Positions 21,861 through 31,986 of a DNA stretch of 64,000 nucleotides are shown piece after piece (position 1 is the first letter of the stretch; each line of letters opens with the position of its first letter). The DNA comes from Lunularia cruciata. Lineage: Eukaryota > Streptophyta > Marchantiopsida > Lunulariales > Lunulariaceae. The stretch is taken from NCBI GenBank assembly GCA_948567375.1, contig OX419755.1, forward strand, positions 8,375,001 to 8,439,000, given 5' to 3'. The notes under the pieces were generated by a model. The model saw only the letters and a program-made list of their open reading frames with translations. It was not told where the DNA came from and made no database searches. The position numbers were made by a program, and so were the translations under genes.

Positions 21861-22552
21861 TGTGAGCCGGCCTGTCTCTCGCTCAGGATGAACCTCTGAT
21901 GGCTATTATGGTAGCGCACCATGGACTAAGAAGGCAAGGAACCCCAACTCTATCATACTCCTCCAAGGCTAACACTCCAAGACTCAAGACATTGCTCACT
22001 AGAGAACTCAATGAGAGAGAGATAGTTGCAAATGAAAGGATGATGAGTACCTCTCACCCCTTGTTTATATACTTGTGAAACAGTTACGTATCAAAGTTAC
22101 TAATTACCGTAGTAACTCAAGTTACTAGACTAAAAGTCAAGTAAAGTCAAAAAGTAGAAAGGAATATCCATTCACATGGGCATATTCTCCTAAGCATGTG
22201 GTCTTATCTTGACCCAACCACTAAGTCAAGGATTCCTTCACATGGGCTATCCTTGGACTAAAGAAGAATCTAAAACAAAAAGGCTTGCGGGCCCAAGAGT
22301 TCTCAACTCTTTCCTCAAAGCCAAACACCTAGGAATAATACCAAGTCAACATACTAAAATCCAAAATAGTGGTGCTCATCTTTTCTACTTCCTCTTAAAG
22401 TAAGGTCCCCTCTATCTTAGCTATGACTAACTTTAGCTAAGCATGACTAATATAGAACCATCCTTTATCTCTATATAAATAATATCTCTCAAGTACTTGT
22501 AATACCAAGCTAAATATCACAATACCACACACATGAAAAAATGGGTGTTACA
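21861..22552 (-). repeat. A2 3' LTR
   Basis: It starts TGTGAGCCGGCC and ends GGGTGTTACA on the plus strand, 692 bp, full length and colinear with both A3 LTRs. The minus-strand polypurine tract TTGGGGGGTAAA abuts it at 22553-22565, confirming that it is the downstream LTR of a minus-strand element. Confidence 0.92.
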
Positions 22553-22600
22553 TTTACCCCCCAACTAAGTTTTCACTTTGTCCTCAAAGTGAAGGTCTCT

Positions 22601-24023
22601 CTACCTTCTATGGTACATCTTCAACTTATCATGGTTAATCCTATCAAAGTGTCTTCCTCCCAACTCCTTGAGATCATAGGTGTAATTGCCCCACACCTTC
22701 TCCACTATGAAAGGTCCAAAGTACTTAGGCAAAAACTTCTTTTGCACTCTCTTGAATCGAATGGAATCAAACAACATTACACAATCACCTTCTTTGAAAG
22801 TCTCCATCTTCTTCTTGCCTTGCCTCTTGTCATAGCTCTCCTTTTGTTTCCTTTGGGCTTGCTCCTCTCAAACCATAGCAATTGCTCTTGCCTCTTCCAA
22901 CTCCATGAGTTGATCCTTCCTTGACTTCTCTGCATCACCTCCTTGTGCTTTCTTCCATCTCCTATGAATGCTTTGGAAGGTAGGAAGATAAAAGTGAATA
23001 GGTAAGGTAGACTCAATACCATAAACCAATTGAAATGGAGAATATCAGGTGGAAGTCTTCATGGTTGTCCTATACTCCCACAAAACTGCATGAATCCTCT
23101 TGTCCCAATGATGTTTAGCCCCCTCCATTTTTGCATCTTTGGCCAACATCATGCACAAGGTCTGATTGGTTCTCTCTGCCAAGCCATTCGAATTTAGCTT
23201 ATAGGATGTAGTTACTCTATGTGTGATAGAGAAATGTCGTGGCATGGTTGTAGTTATGCTTCCTATAAACTCTCATCCTCTATCAAAAACTAACTCCAAA
23301 GGGCATCCAAACCTAGTGATAATGTGTTCATAAAAAAATCTACCCACTTCATCTTCATTCTTGTCCCTCAATGGTCTAGCCTCAACCCACTTGGTAAGGT
23401 AATCAGTAACTACCACAATGTACCAATTTTTCCTTGGGGTTCTATTGAGAAGACCTACAAAATCAATTTCCCACTTCTCAAAAGGTCCTAGCAATGGAAT
23501 TGATCTAAGTGGTGGAGTGGATGTAGACTTTCTAGCAAAAGCTTGACAAACATGACAAGTTTTGCAATAATCAAGACAATCCTTGAAAATCCCTCCCCAA
23601 TGGTAACTTGCATCTAGAATCTTGAAAGCAATCACTTTTCCTGCAAAGTGTCCTCCACATACTAAACTTTCATGAAACTCCTTTATGAGTAGGATAGACT
23701 CTGCCTTACCCACTGCTCTTCGAAGTAGAGCATCTGCTCCTTGGTGAAAAAGAATATCCTCCACCATTGTGTAAGGTCTAGATCTTGCTGCAAGGGCCTT
23801 CCTCTCCCTAGCATGCATCCCTTCTGGATAGTTACTTCTTGTGACAAAATCCACAATTTCCTTGTACTCCATTGGAACCTCTTGAGTGATTGAGATTGTC
23901 ATGAGCTCCTCATCCAGGAAGGAATCAACCATTGGCTCATCTCCATCATGAATTATAGGCTCTAGATAACAAATCAGCATTTGTATGTTTCTTTCCTGGC
24001 CTATCCTCAATGGTGTAGTCATA
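22601..24023 (-). pseudogene. A2 integrase
   Basis: The integrase reads in pieces on the minus strand. The zinc-binding domain shows HESLVCGGHFAGKV then CKTCHVCQAF. The core has KWEIDFVGLLNRTPRK, VTDYLTKWVEARPL and RFGCPLELVFDRG (catalytic Asp of the DRG motif). After a break near 23260 come SITHRVTTSYKLNSNGLAER (catalytic Glu in LAER) and ending GRHFDRINHDKLKMYHRR with a stop at 22601-22603. No chromodomain is present. It is cut at 24023 by L-e, on whose far side RNase H continues. Confidence 0.88.
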
Positions 24024-27000
24024 TTATGACAACCCGGCAAATATCACTTTTGCGGTAATTGGGTAAGTAAAGTTTGTTCCCGCAAAGAATCTGGTCAGAG
24101 TTGGTCAAATACAAAGCAAAGTAACAATTTTAGTTCTTCTTGGTTGCGTCTTTAATCTCTTAGGTAGAAACCACACCCAAAAGAGAGTAACAAGCTCACA
24201 AACTTGACAACTTGTCACGAATGCACACTCCTTAATCACAACATAGCAAATTCCGTCCAAACAAATCTTGATTGTGATGATTCAGATTCTCCAAACAAAG
24301 ATGGCACTTCACTGCAAAAACAACTTTGCCTTAGAATTGTGTTCCACGCCTCCATTGAAGGCACAACTTCCTTGATTGAAATTGTTTCACATCAACTTCA
24401 TGCTGCACTCACAAATGCAGAATACTATCAACACTACAATTCCTCTCAGATCTGTCAAGGCATTGCTCCCATTGCACTTTGCTTAGGATCACACATACAA
24501 AATGAAGATCAAGGTTGTGGAATCCAACATCCAACAAGCACACTAACTTGCACTTCAAAATTCTCGACATACTTACAAACATACACAAAAAGTTGAAACT
24601 AGGAATTAAGCTCAAGCAACGAGCATTGAAAAAAACACTTCACTTTATCTATCTTTAGAAATATGAATATTGAACAACATAACACTACGAATGCCACTTT
24701 TAAATAGTGAAGCAAATGACAGTTCTAACAAAAATATCATTCTATAACAACTCTTCCTACCTGCAGATCCAAACTAACAATGAAAGCCTTCATATTTGCC
24801 TCTTCAAATCTCAAATCTATTTCTACCCCGATCTGATGTCTACCTCGTCATTGGCTTTCAAACACAATGATCTTCCTATCACTTCTTCTTCTTTGGGTAT
24901 ATCTACCACTACTAAATCCTTCACTATTTCTACTATCTCTTCTCTACAATCTACAATTGAGGTCATGGGTAATCCATCTACTTCTTTATCTTGCAACCCA
25001 CTCTTCACTAATGTGTCAAATAACAAGTCCAAAGACACCTGAATTTGTACTTCTGCAACATTGTACTTCCTCTCCTTTGTCACACTACTCCTAATTCTCT
25101 CTAACTCTGACTTGACTAAATCTAATCTGAGACTGACATTGTCTCCTACTTCTAACATCTTTTGATCTACTCGCTCCCTTAATCCGATCAGTAAAGTGTT
25201 CATATCCACATCTTTGGCTTTCCTCTTCCGAGTTTCTTGCACACGCAACTTTAACTCGTGTAGATGTGCTTCTTTCAATCTCCCTTCAGCCTCTGTGATC
25301 AATATTGCTTGCAACTTTCCTGCAACTTCTCTTGTTGATTTTGACTCATAACCTCGACATCACTCTGCCTTCAACTCTTTGCTTTACATCTTCAACTCAT
25401 CTTTGTACTCAGCAGCAAGCATCTTCTTCTCCTCTGCAACCTGTGAACTATGTAATGTAACACTTCATACCAGTTTGCGCAATCTTTCTTCTTCTCGATG
25501 CCTGACTGCCAACTCTCTTTGCCATGCTTGATCCTTCCTGGCTGCACTCTTCCTCAAGCCCTCCAACTCCTGCTCCATTATTGCGGCCATCGCCTTCACA
25601 TAAATACTCTCGATGTGTACATCACTGACCTCCTCTTTCATCTTGGTTAGCAACATTACCTTCTCTTTCAATTCTTTGGCTTGCTTTTGCATTTCCTTAC
25701 CGTGTGAATCAAAACTCTCTTGCAACTTCCCGAAAGTCTTCTTCTTCAAGACTTCATCCACCCAAAGTTCTTCAACTTCCTTGTCTCTTTGGACTACATG
25801 CTCTTGCAAACCCTTCACTTCAACCAGTAGATACTTCACCACCTGCAACTCATTCATCACCTTCATACAATCTTGGGGAATTACCTTTTGGTACTCCTTC
25901 AACAATTCTAACAATCGAGTGACAACCTTTGATATAAATTGTATTCCACCAAAGTTTTCTTTGTCTTTGGCCCCATCTTTGTACTTTGCCTCTTCCATTG
26001 GCTCCTTTTGCCAAAGTTGCGATCTTTGTATCTTCAAAGACATTGCTTCCGAGCTTCTTTCTTCCTTACCTACTGAACTCGGTCCCATAGGGTACTCCTT
26101 CCTTCTTTCAGCCCCCTTCTCTTCCACAACTAGGGCTACGCAATGATTTGTCTTTCTTGGTACACTATCAATCATTGCATGACAAGCTTCACCCACTCCA
26201 ACTGATTGTTGAACTTGTGTTCCTCCTCACTCTCACTTCCGGATTCCTCACTTTGTGAAGTGAGTTTGTCTTCTTCTAAGTCCTCTCCTTGAGACTCTGT
26301 CTCCCCTTCAGACTCGGTTTTTGACGGTGCTTCTTTCACCATCTTCTTACTCTACAGAGCCAGTCTTTAGGTCTTCCTTTGTGCTGGAGGTGACTTTGCA
26401 TCTTTGGGTTTACTGCGCTTCTTTTCTTTGGGCTTGTGACTTCTTCCATCTTCCATTGTCCCATCCTCAAGAAGTGATCATCATTGGCTTGCAGGTATGC
26501 CATATATTGTTGCTCTTCTTCATCTGCTTCCCGTCTCAAATCAGGATGGAAATGCAATGCCATGCAATGCTCCTCCTCTACTGTCAGCAAGTTCAACCTG
26601 AAGTAGAAGTGTGCTACAAACGGTGCAAAATAATGTGGAGGCAAACTTGTCCTCCAATTGACCACCATCTGCCTTGTTTGTTGGTGGAAGCACTTTGCCC
26701 AATTCACCTTCACTCTTGCAAACATCTGGTGGAAAAAGACCGCCTGCTACATGTTCATGTAAGTTGTTTGTTCTGGTCTGAACATGGCCATTATTGTCCC
26801 CATGTTACTTCATTTAATTGGGTCCCGATAGGACTCCACCTTGTAACTATTTGTTGTATGCGGACCTATTTGTTCTACTTGACATATTCAACTTGTTCCT
26901 ATGCAATTGCAATTTTATATTACCCCAAATTGCAGTCATTTTCAACCGATTTCAAAATCAACTTCCCCTTCTTTTGTGTGTTGTTGTCCTGTCACTATCA

Positions 27001-27300
27001 AGACATGCTTCTTCTACCTCCACTGTTTCTTGAAGTGTACTTTCTTACCACGTACCAAGGTTGTTTGATGGTGTTCGTATCGGCCTTTGCTTCTTGATCC
27101 AAAGACAATGCTCTTCTGGACTTCTCTCTTTGTACTCCTCTCCTAAGTACCTCCATTGTCAGATCCAAAGTTTACTTCTTTGGATTTCCTCCCAAGAAAC
27201 TCCTGTCCATTCCTTCTTTTGCAATTCATCTTTCTTTGCTTACTTCTTCTCCCAAATGCTAATAAATCAAAAAATAAAAATAAAAATTGTGTGCACCACA
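24024..27300 (-). repeat. Family L solo LTR, long type (L-e), in A2
   Basis: The plus strand begins TATGACAACCCGGCAA (first G changed to A) and ends GTGTGCACCACA. Flanks are CATAT (24019-24023) and CATAC (27301-27305), a 4-of-5 target-site duplication. A2 coding sequence is continuous across it, and no family L internal sequence is present, so it is a solo LTR. At 3277 bp it has lost about 500 bp of the N-terminal coding part relative to L-h. A TTTAAATAGTG box near 24700 is the minus-strand TATA-like element. Confidence 0.9.
24823..26860 (-). pseudogene. LTR-encoded protein, copy in L-e
   Basis: This minus-strand copy has blocks MFARVKVNWAKCFHQQTRQM and SLPPHYFAPFVAHFYFRLNL (near 26600-26725), the linker and acidic patch, GSKIQRSQLWQKEP-like sequence, then coiled-coil-like heptads (LLVEVKGLQEHVVQRDKEVE, MEQELEGLRKSAARKDQAW). 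It ends LKANDEVDIRSG and a stop at 24823. The first ~150 codons are missing by deletion near 26860. A 243-codon open stretch (25465-26196) and a 163-codon stretch (24823-25314) remain. The function is not recognised. Confidence 0.75.
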
Positions 27301-27305
27301 CATAC

Positions 27306-27660
27306 TCAGACAAGAGTATCATCCACCTTGCTAGTCTCCCTTCAACATTAGGCTTGTTGAAGATGTACTTCATGGCCTTGTGATCAGTGACAATGGTGGC
27401 TTTCCTTCCAATCAAGTAGTGTCTAAACTTCTTGAGACCGAAGATCACTGTAAACCCTTCTCTCTCTGTGACAAAGTAGTTCTTTTCTATTGAAACCATC
27501 TGCCTACTAGCATAAGCTATTGAATGATCATACCCATCTTGGTCTAATTGACTAAGAGTGCATCCTATAGCTACATTAGAAGCATTAGTGTAGAGGATGA
27601 AAGTCTTACTTCAATCAGGTTTAGCAAGAATTGGAGCTACAACAAGGGATTGCTTGAGCT
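27306..27660 (-). pseudogene. A2 RNase H
   Basis: Read on the minus strand this shows a Ty3-type RNase H: IAYASRQMVSIEKNYFVTE, REGFTVIFGLKKFRHYLIG, VTDHKAMKYIFNKPNVEG and RLARWMILLSEYV. It sits between reverse transcriptase and the L-e LTR, in the expected order. A stop near 27615 separates the first strand. A3 lacks this whole region, so this is the only family A RNase H in the window. Confidence 0.85.
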
Positions 27661-27662
27661 CC

Positions 27663-28934
27663 TCAAAAGCTTTGAGAGCCTCCTTGTCCTCCAATAACCA
27701 TGTTATCTACACCCTTCTTCATGTAGATGGCTAATGCATAAGCCTTGTTGAAAAATGAGAAGATGAACCTCCTATAGTATCCAACCATCCCCAAAAATTG
27801 GCATAACTTTGTCAGGCTTGAATGGAATGGAAGGTTTGAGATTTTCCTCACCTTCTCAAGATCAACTGCTATTCCATCCTTGGAGATGATGTGTCCCAAA
27901 AGTAGACCTTCTTCACATCCAAAACTGCACTTCTCTAGGTTGAGTGATGCATTTGCCTCATCTAAGCATTGTAAGACCTTGATTAGGTGCTCAAAGTGCT
28001 CTTCCTTGCTCCCATAGACACAAAAGTCATCAATGAAGTCTCTCACAAATTTCCCAATGAAAGATTCAAATACCTTGTTCATGAACCTTTGGAATGTGGC
28101 TGGAGCATTGCAAAGCCCAAAAGGCATGACCTTGAAAGCATAAGTTCCCCAAGGTGTGGTGAATGTGGTGAGTTGTTGATGCTCTGGTGCAATCTTGATT
28201 TGGTTATATCCACTATAACGATCTCCAAAACTATACCTCTCATGACCTGCGACCTCCTCCAAGAGCTCATCAATGAATTGCAATGGGTAGTAGTCCTTCA
28301 TGGTAACAACATTGAGCTTCTTGTAATCCACACATACCCAAAGCTTGCCATTCTTTTTCTTCACAGTCACAATTGGGGACACCCATTCTGAATTCTCCAC
28401 CTCAAAGATAAAGCCGGCCTCCTTGAGCTTATCAATCTCCTCCTTCACAACAAAAGATATTGGTGGGCTAATGCAATGTTGCTTTTGGCGGATTGGTCTT
28501 GCATGTGACTCCACCTTTATCTTGTGCTCCTCCAAGGTGAATTCCTTCAAATCCTTGTAACTAAAAGAAAACACATGGATGAACTTGCAGAAAATCTCCT
28601 CAAATCTCACCTTCTCCTCCTTGGTAACATTTGGGTCATACTTGAGTGTAGCTAACCTTCTCTCTACCTCCTCAAGTGTCAATGGTGATTTATCTGGGTC
28701 CTTCAAAACCTCAGGCTTAGGTGCAAAATCCATAGCACACAAGGGATACACATCTGAATCCGATTCAGATTCATCCTCCTCCATGGAAGTCTCCTCCATG
28801 CTTGTGTCCACACTTGAAGCTCCTTCTTCAAAATTTGATTCCCAATAATCATAAGATGGTGTATCTGAATGTGAATTGTTGGTGGTGTTAGTCAAAGGAA
28901 CTATGACTCTATGGTTTGAAGGCCCAATCCTCAA
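27663..28934 (-). pseudogene. A2 reverse transcriptase with acidic linker
   Basis: This open frame of 423 codons is the longest intact family A piece. It starts after the protease (MRIGPSNHRVIVP), passes an acidic linker (DTSMEETSMEEDESESDSD), then has reverse transcriptase motifs in order: ARPIRQKQHCISPP, GFIFEVENSEWVSPIVTV, CVDYKKLNVVTMKDYYPL, FGDRYSGYNQIKI, VMPFGLCNAPATFQRFMN, the catalytic FIDDFCVYGS and LLLGHIISKDGIAV. The end (KGVDNMVIGGQGGSQSF) is out of frame with the RNase H that follows. The catalytic Asp-Asp pair is intact. Confidence 0.9.
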
Positions 28935-29555
28935 GTACCCTTTGTGCCATCAATCCATTGTGTGTGTTGCTCTCAACCATGGCCTCCCAAGAAGTAAGTC
29001 ATAGCTTGAATCCTTCAAGACTTGGAAAGTAATGAGATTTTGAACTCCCATAACTAAAACTACCACCTTATCCATCACCCCTACTGGTCGAACTAGTTGC
29101 TTGTTTGGTATGCTCACCAAAAATGTTGAAGGTCTTTAGGGTATCATACCTAACTTCTTCATCAACCTTTTCTACATGGCATTCACTATTGATCCTCCAT
29201 CAACAAGTGCCTCCTTGATGTTGTGACCATTCACTCTCACATCAATCTTGGAGGCATATTCACAAGCCTCCCATGGCGTTGGCTTGGCATCCACCACCCC
29301 CATTGATATTGGAGCTTTTGCCTTCTTCTTCTTCTTGCTCCTTGTAGAACTCAAACCACCTCTAAGCTCCTTTCTCAAGGTAGGGTTCAAAGCAATCAAT
29401 TGGCCCACTGTGATGTGAGCCTTGTGACTACCAACATCCTCCAACACATTGTAGTTCCATTGTTTCTTTGAAATCAAGAAATCCTCCATCCCCAACTTCT
29501 TCCTTGGAGTCTTTGTTGCTGATGTTGTTGATGTGCAAGTGCTCCTAGTAGACAT
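28935..29555 (-). pseudogene. A2 protease region
   Basis: The minus strand has KLGMEDFLISKKQWNYNVLE, TVGQLIALNPTLRKELRGG, a SKKKKKAKAP run, then the active-site strand NIKEALVDGGSIVNAM and, after a stop near 29172, the second conserved strand near 28990 (YDLLLGRPWL-like). The DGGS motif equals A1 and differs from the usual DTGS or DSGS. It lies between gag and reverse transcriptase. Confidence 0.78.
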
Positions 29556-30519
29556 AGGAGTATCCTTTCTTGGAGTAAATCCGTGAGAAGAGTGAACATC
29601 CTCTACAAAACAAACTCTCTTCTTCTATTGTGCCAAAAGCTGTAAATTAAGACCATTGGAGTTTGAGCATTCTCCCTTCTCATACTTGCTCTCAACCCAC
29701 ATCTATGGATGCAATCTCCTTACCTTTGTTTGGATTAGGAGCCACTTGGGTTTCACTACCTCCCTCTTTCCCTCTATTGGCTCCCTCATAACTCCTTCTT
29801 CCATGGTAAGTGGAATTTGGGTAATTCCTTTGGATATGGCCTCTTCCTCCACAACCAAAAAAATTCTATCATTGAAATTGTTGGCTGGTTGACCTCCTCT
29901 ATATGGATAGTTTACATAACTCCTAGGCCCTCTCCCTACATTTTGATTCACCTCTCTCTTCTCCCCTAGTTGCACCACATTGATCTTGAGATCCGCAAGT
30001 TGTTCTTTGATGGTTTGAAGTGGATCCCTTGGTAGAGGTGCAATAACTAGAGCAACTATTACTTGTGGTGCCACCCTTGCCACCAAAGTATCAGAAGTTC
30101 CACCAAACTTGTAGCCTTGAGGAGGATGCACAACCTCCTTCACCACCAAATCACTCTCATCCCCTTCCAAACTCTCCTCCGTATGAATTACAATCTTGAT
30201 AGCTTCAACCTTGGAAGAAGGTTTCTCATATCTCACCTTGCTTCTTATTTGTGGTCTCAACCCTCCTATAAAATTCTTGGTGAGCATAGCCCCTATGCCA
30301 ATCATAGTCTCCAAATCATCTCCACCCTTCCTCATCACTATGCAAAATCTGGACTCTAACTTTTCCAATCTTTCCACATAGACTCTCACTTTCTCTCCAT
30401 CTCCTTGTTTGAGAAAGGTAACCTCACTCATCAATCTCTCATAACTCTCATCTAGAAGAAAGTTCTCAATGAGTGTTGAAGTCAAACTCTCCCAAGACTC
30501 TTCTTCTCCATCTCTCCTC
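29556..30519 (-). pseudogene. A2 gag (N-terminus cut by M2)
   Basis: A 260-codon minus-strand frame (29703-30485) has TSTLIENFLLDESYERLMSE, KVRVYVERLEKLESRFCIVM, NFIGGLRPQIRSKVRYEKPS, and a spacer with GRGPRSYVNYPYRGGQ. The zinc-knuckle area around 29830-29880 is out of frame. The N-terminal ~80 codons present in A3 (KLPVFFGKDGEDVEALV) are missing because the M2 LTR starts at 30520, right after the ATCTCTCCTC sequence shared with A3. Confidence 0.85.
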
Positions 30520-31198
30520 TGTCATGTGTATATACATTGCTACACAACATACATTGCTACACAACATACATTGTTGTCAACATCATACACAATAGAAGCA
30601 CAACTCACACATAAGTCATACATAGACTCTAAAGTGCCACAATAATCAGATTGTTTACTATTCTCAACTCAACTCAACTCAGATCAATGCTTGATCTGTC
30701 ACTCTCTAAATTGCCAACAATTGGGCACTAATTATAGTCAAGCCACACCCACTCAAGCATAGAGAATCCAGGTGATGCTCACCGGCCTCTGTCCACCATA
30801 GCCATGAACTCGAAGGCTCAACATCAGAGAAGTGAGCTCTCTAGAGCTGCACTTCGAAAGTATACCCCCTGGACTTGAGCAAGGTTTGAACCTTAACGGC
30901 TCTGCTGATGGCACACTTGATGGTGCAAACCGTGCAAAGTGACGGTGGGCCCTACCATGAAGTCAGTACTCCAAACACAAAATCTAACCATCGGAAAGTA
31001 GTCTCTGAGAAACTACTGAAATAACTCTAACTACTATCACTAGAACTCTAGTGTCCAAGCATCTAGATGCGACACTACAAATGGTGTGACAACTGTCGTG
31101 CATATATACATTGCTACACAACATACATCGCTGTCAACATCATACACTATAGAAGCACAACTCACACATAAGTCATACATAGACTCTAAAGTGCCACA
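30520..31198 (-). repeat. Probable M2 3' LTR, with terminal direct repeats
   Basis: On the minus strand this 679-bp unit runs from TGTGGCACTTTAGAG at 31198 to ACACATGACA at 30520, so it has TG...CA ends. It begins right after a polypurine run downstream of the M2 coding end and stops exactly where A2 gag is broken. About 110 bp at each end are near-identical direct repeats (30524-30638 and 31098-31198). The 30520 copy has an extra CATTGCTACACAACATA unit. No second copy of this LTR is visible, so the call rests on position and termini. An alternative is a TRIM-like miniature element. Confidence 0.6.
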
Positions 31199-31212
31199 AT
31201 TGCCTCCCTAGC
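31199..31212 (-). other. M2 polypurine tract
   Basis: The minus strand GCTAGGGAGGCAAT abuts the TGTGGCAC terminus at 31198. A purine run directly upstream of a 3' LTR primes plus-strand synthesis. It supports the orientation and boundary of M2. Confidence 0.55.
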
Positions 31213-31367
31213 TAGCGGTTAGGTCCCTCTAGCTCCAGATTGCCATCTACTCCAAGTATATGGTATACCTTATAATGGGCAAAGATCAGGAGGCCGGGTG
31301 CTATGGAGCCCCATCGTTAGTCACATGTCTGCAATCTATACCATATAAAGAATGAACTAGTTATAAG

Positions 31368-31572
31368 TCAAGTACATCTAGGATATAACCACTGTCCTTG
31401 AGGAACCATTGTGAGGGGAGGAGTCATACATGCCATATGCCATCCTCTTGAACAGCTATCACACACTAACATAGTAGCAACTCTACCATAAGAGCCACAT
31501 AACATACACCTCAAGCTTGCACGTACAAGTGCCAAGCTTGGGTCCATAGTACCATCAATGTTTGGGAGGTGG
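31368..31572 (-). pseudogene. M2 C-terminal PHD finger
   Basis: In the minus-strand frame joined to 45108-45175, a PHD-type zinc finger ends the M polyprotein: LRCMLCGSYG, then MLVCDSC, SRGWHMAC, MTPPLTMVPQGQWLYPRC, Thr, stop (31368-31370). Ligand order is C-x2-C, C-x2-C, H-x2-C, then x-x-C. The seventh ligand, normally Cys in a WLCPRC context, is Tyr here, probably by a single transition. PHD fingers of this type commonly read histone H3 tails. The position after integrase parallels that of chromodomains in chromoviruses. The L-f element is inserted just upstream at CHL|PN. Confidence 0.85.
31568..31572. repeat. Left target-site duplication of L-f (GGTGG)
   Basis: It is identical to 45108-45112 and directly abuts the TGTGGTGCCC terminus. 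Five bases is the usual duplication for Ty3/gypsy integrases. Confidence 0.95.
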
Positions 31573-31986
31573 TGTGGTGCCCACATTTTTTGTTTTTTTT
31601 CAAAATAAAGGAGAAGAACTGTATAGAGAAGTCGGATTGCGCCTGTTTGGCCGAAGAAGACAAAGAAAACTGTCTTCGGGGTGAAACCCAAAGTAAAGTG
31701 ACTTCGGGTCATAAGGCAAAGTACTCTGAAATGCCGTGTCAGCATACAATACAAAGTAAATTGTCTTCTGCTCGGGGGGAGCTCAACCCGAGGCAAAGAC
31801 AGTCTAACAACCTTCCGTCGGGGTGAGAAATTCAAGAAGGGGCCGTTTCAAAATTGGCGGCTCATACGCACGAAGGTGGGGCGACAGTGACAGGTGCATG
31901 CCGGAGGTGTGATTTCTTGGTAGAAACTCAAAGTGACGGAAGATGAAGAAGTGCAACTCTATAAAAATCAAAACTGCAACGACGAA

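Larger units (their letters stand above)
21861..30519 (-). mobile_element. Family A gypsy element A2, interrupted and truncated
   Basis: This minus-strand element has its 3' LTR at 21861-22552 and polypurine tract at 22553-22565, then integrase, RNase H, reverse transcriptase, protease and gag toward higher coordinates. A solo L LTR (L-e, 24024-27300) sits between integrase and RNase H. The gag end stops at 30519, where the M2 LTR begins, so the leader and 5' LTR must lie beyond M2, outside the window. It is inserted in the L-d integrase. Confidence 0.9.

Noticed and set aside
30520-31198. Pair of ~110-bp direct repeats read as a stand-alone TRIM element
   Set aside because: Not excluded, but no matching target-site duplication was found. 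The adjacent polypurine tract, the M2 coding end and the A2 breakpoint fit better with an M LTR.
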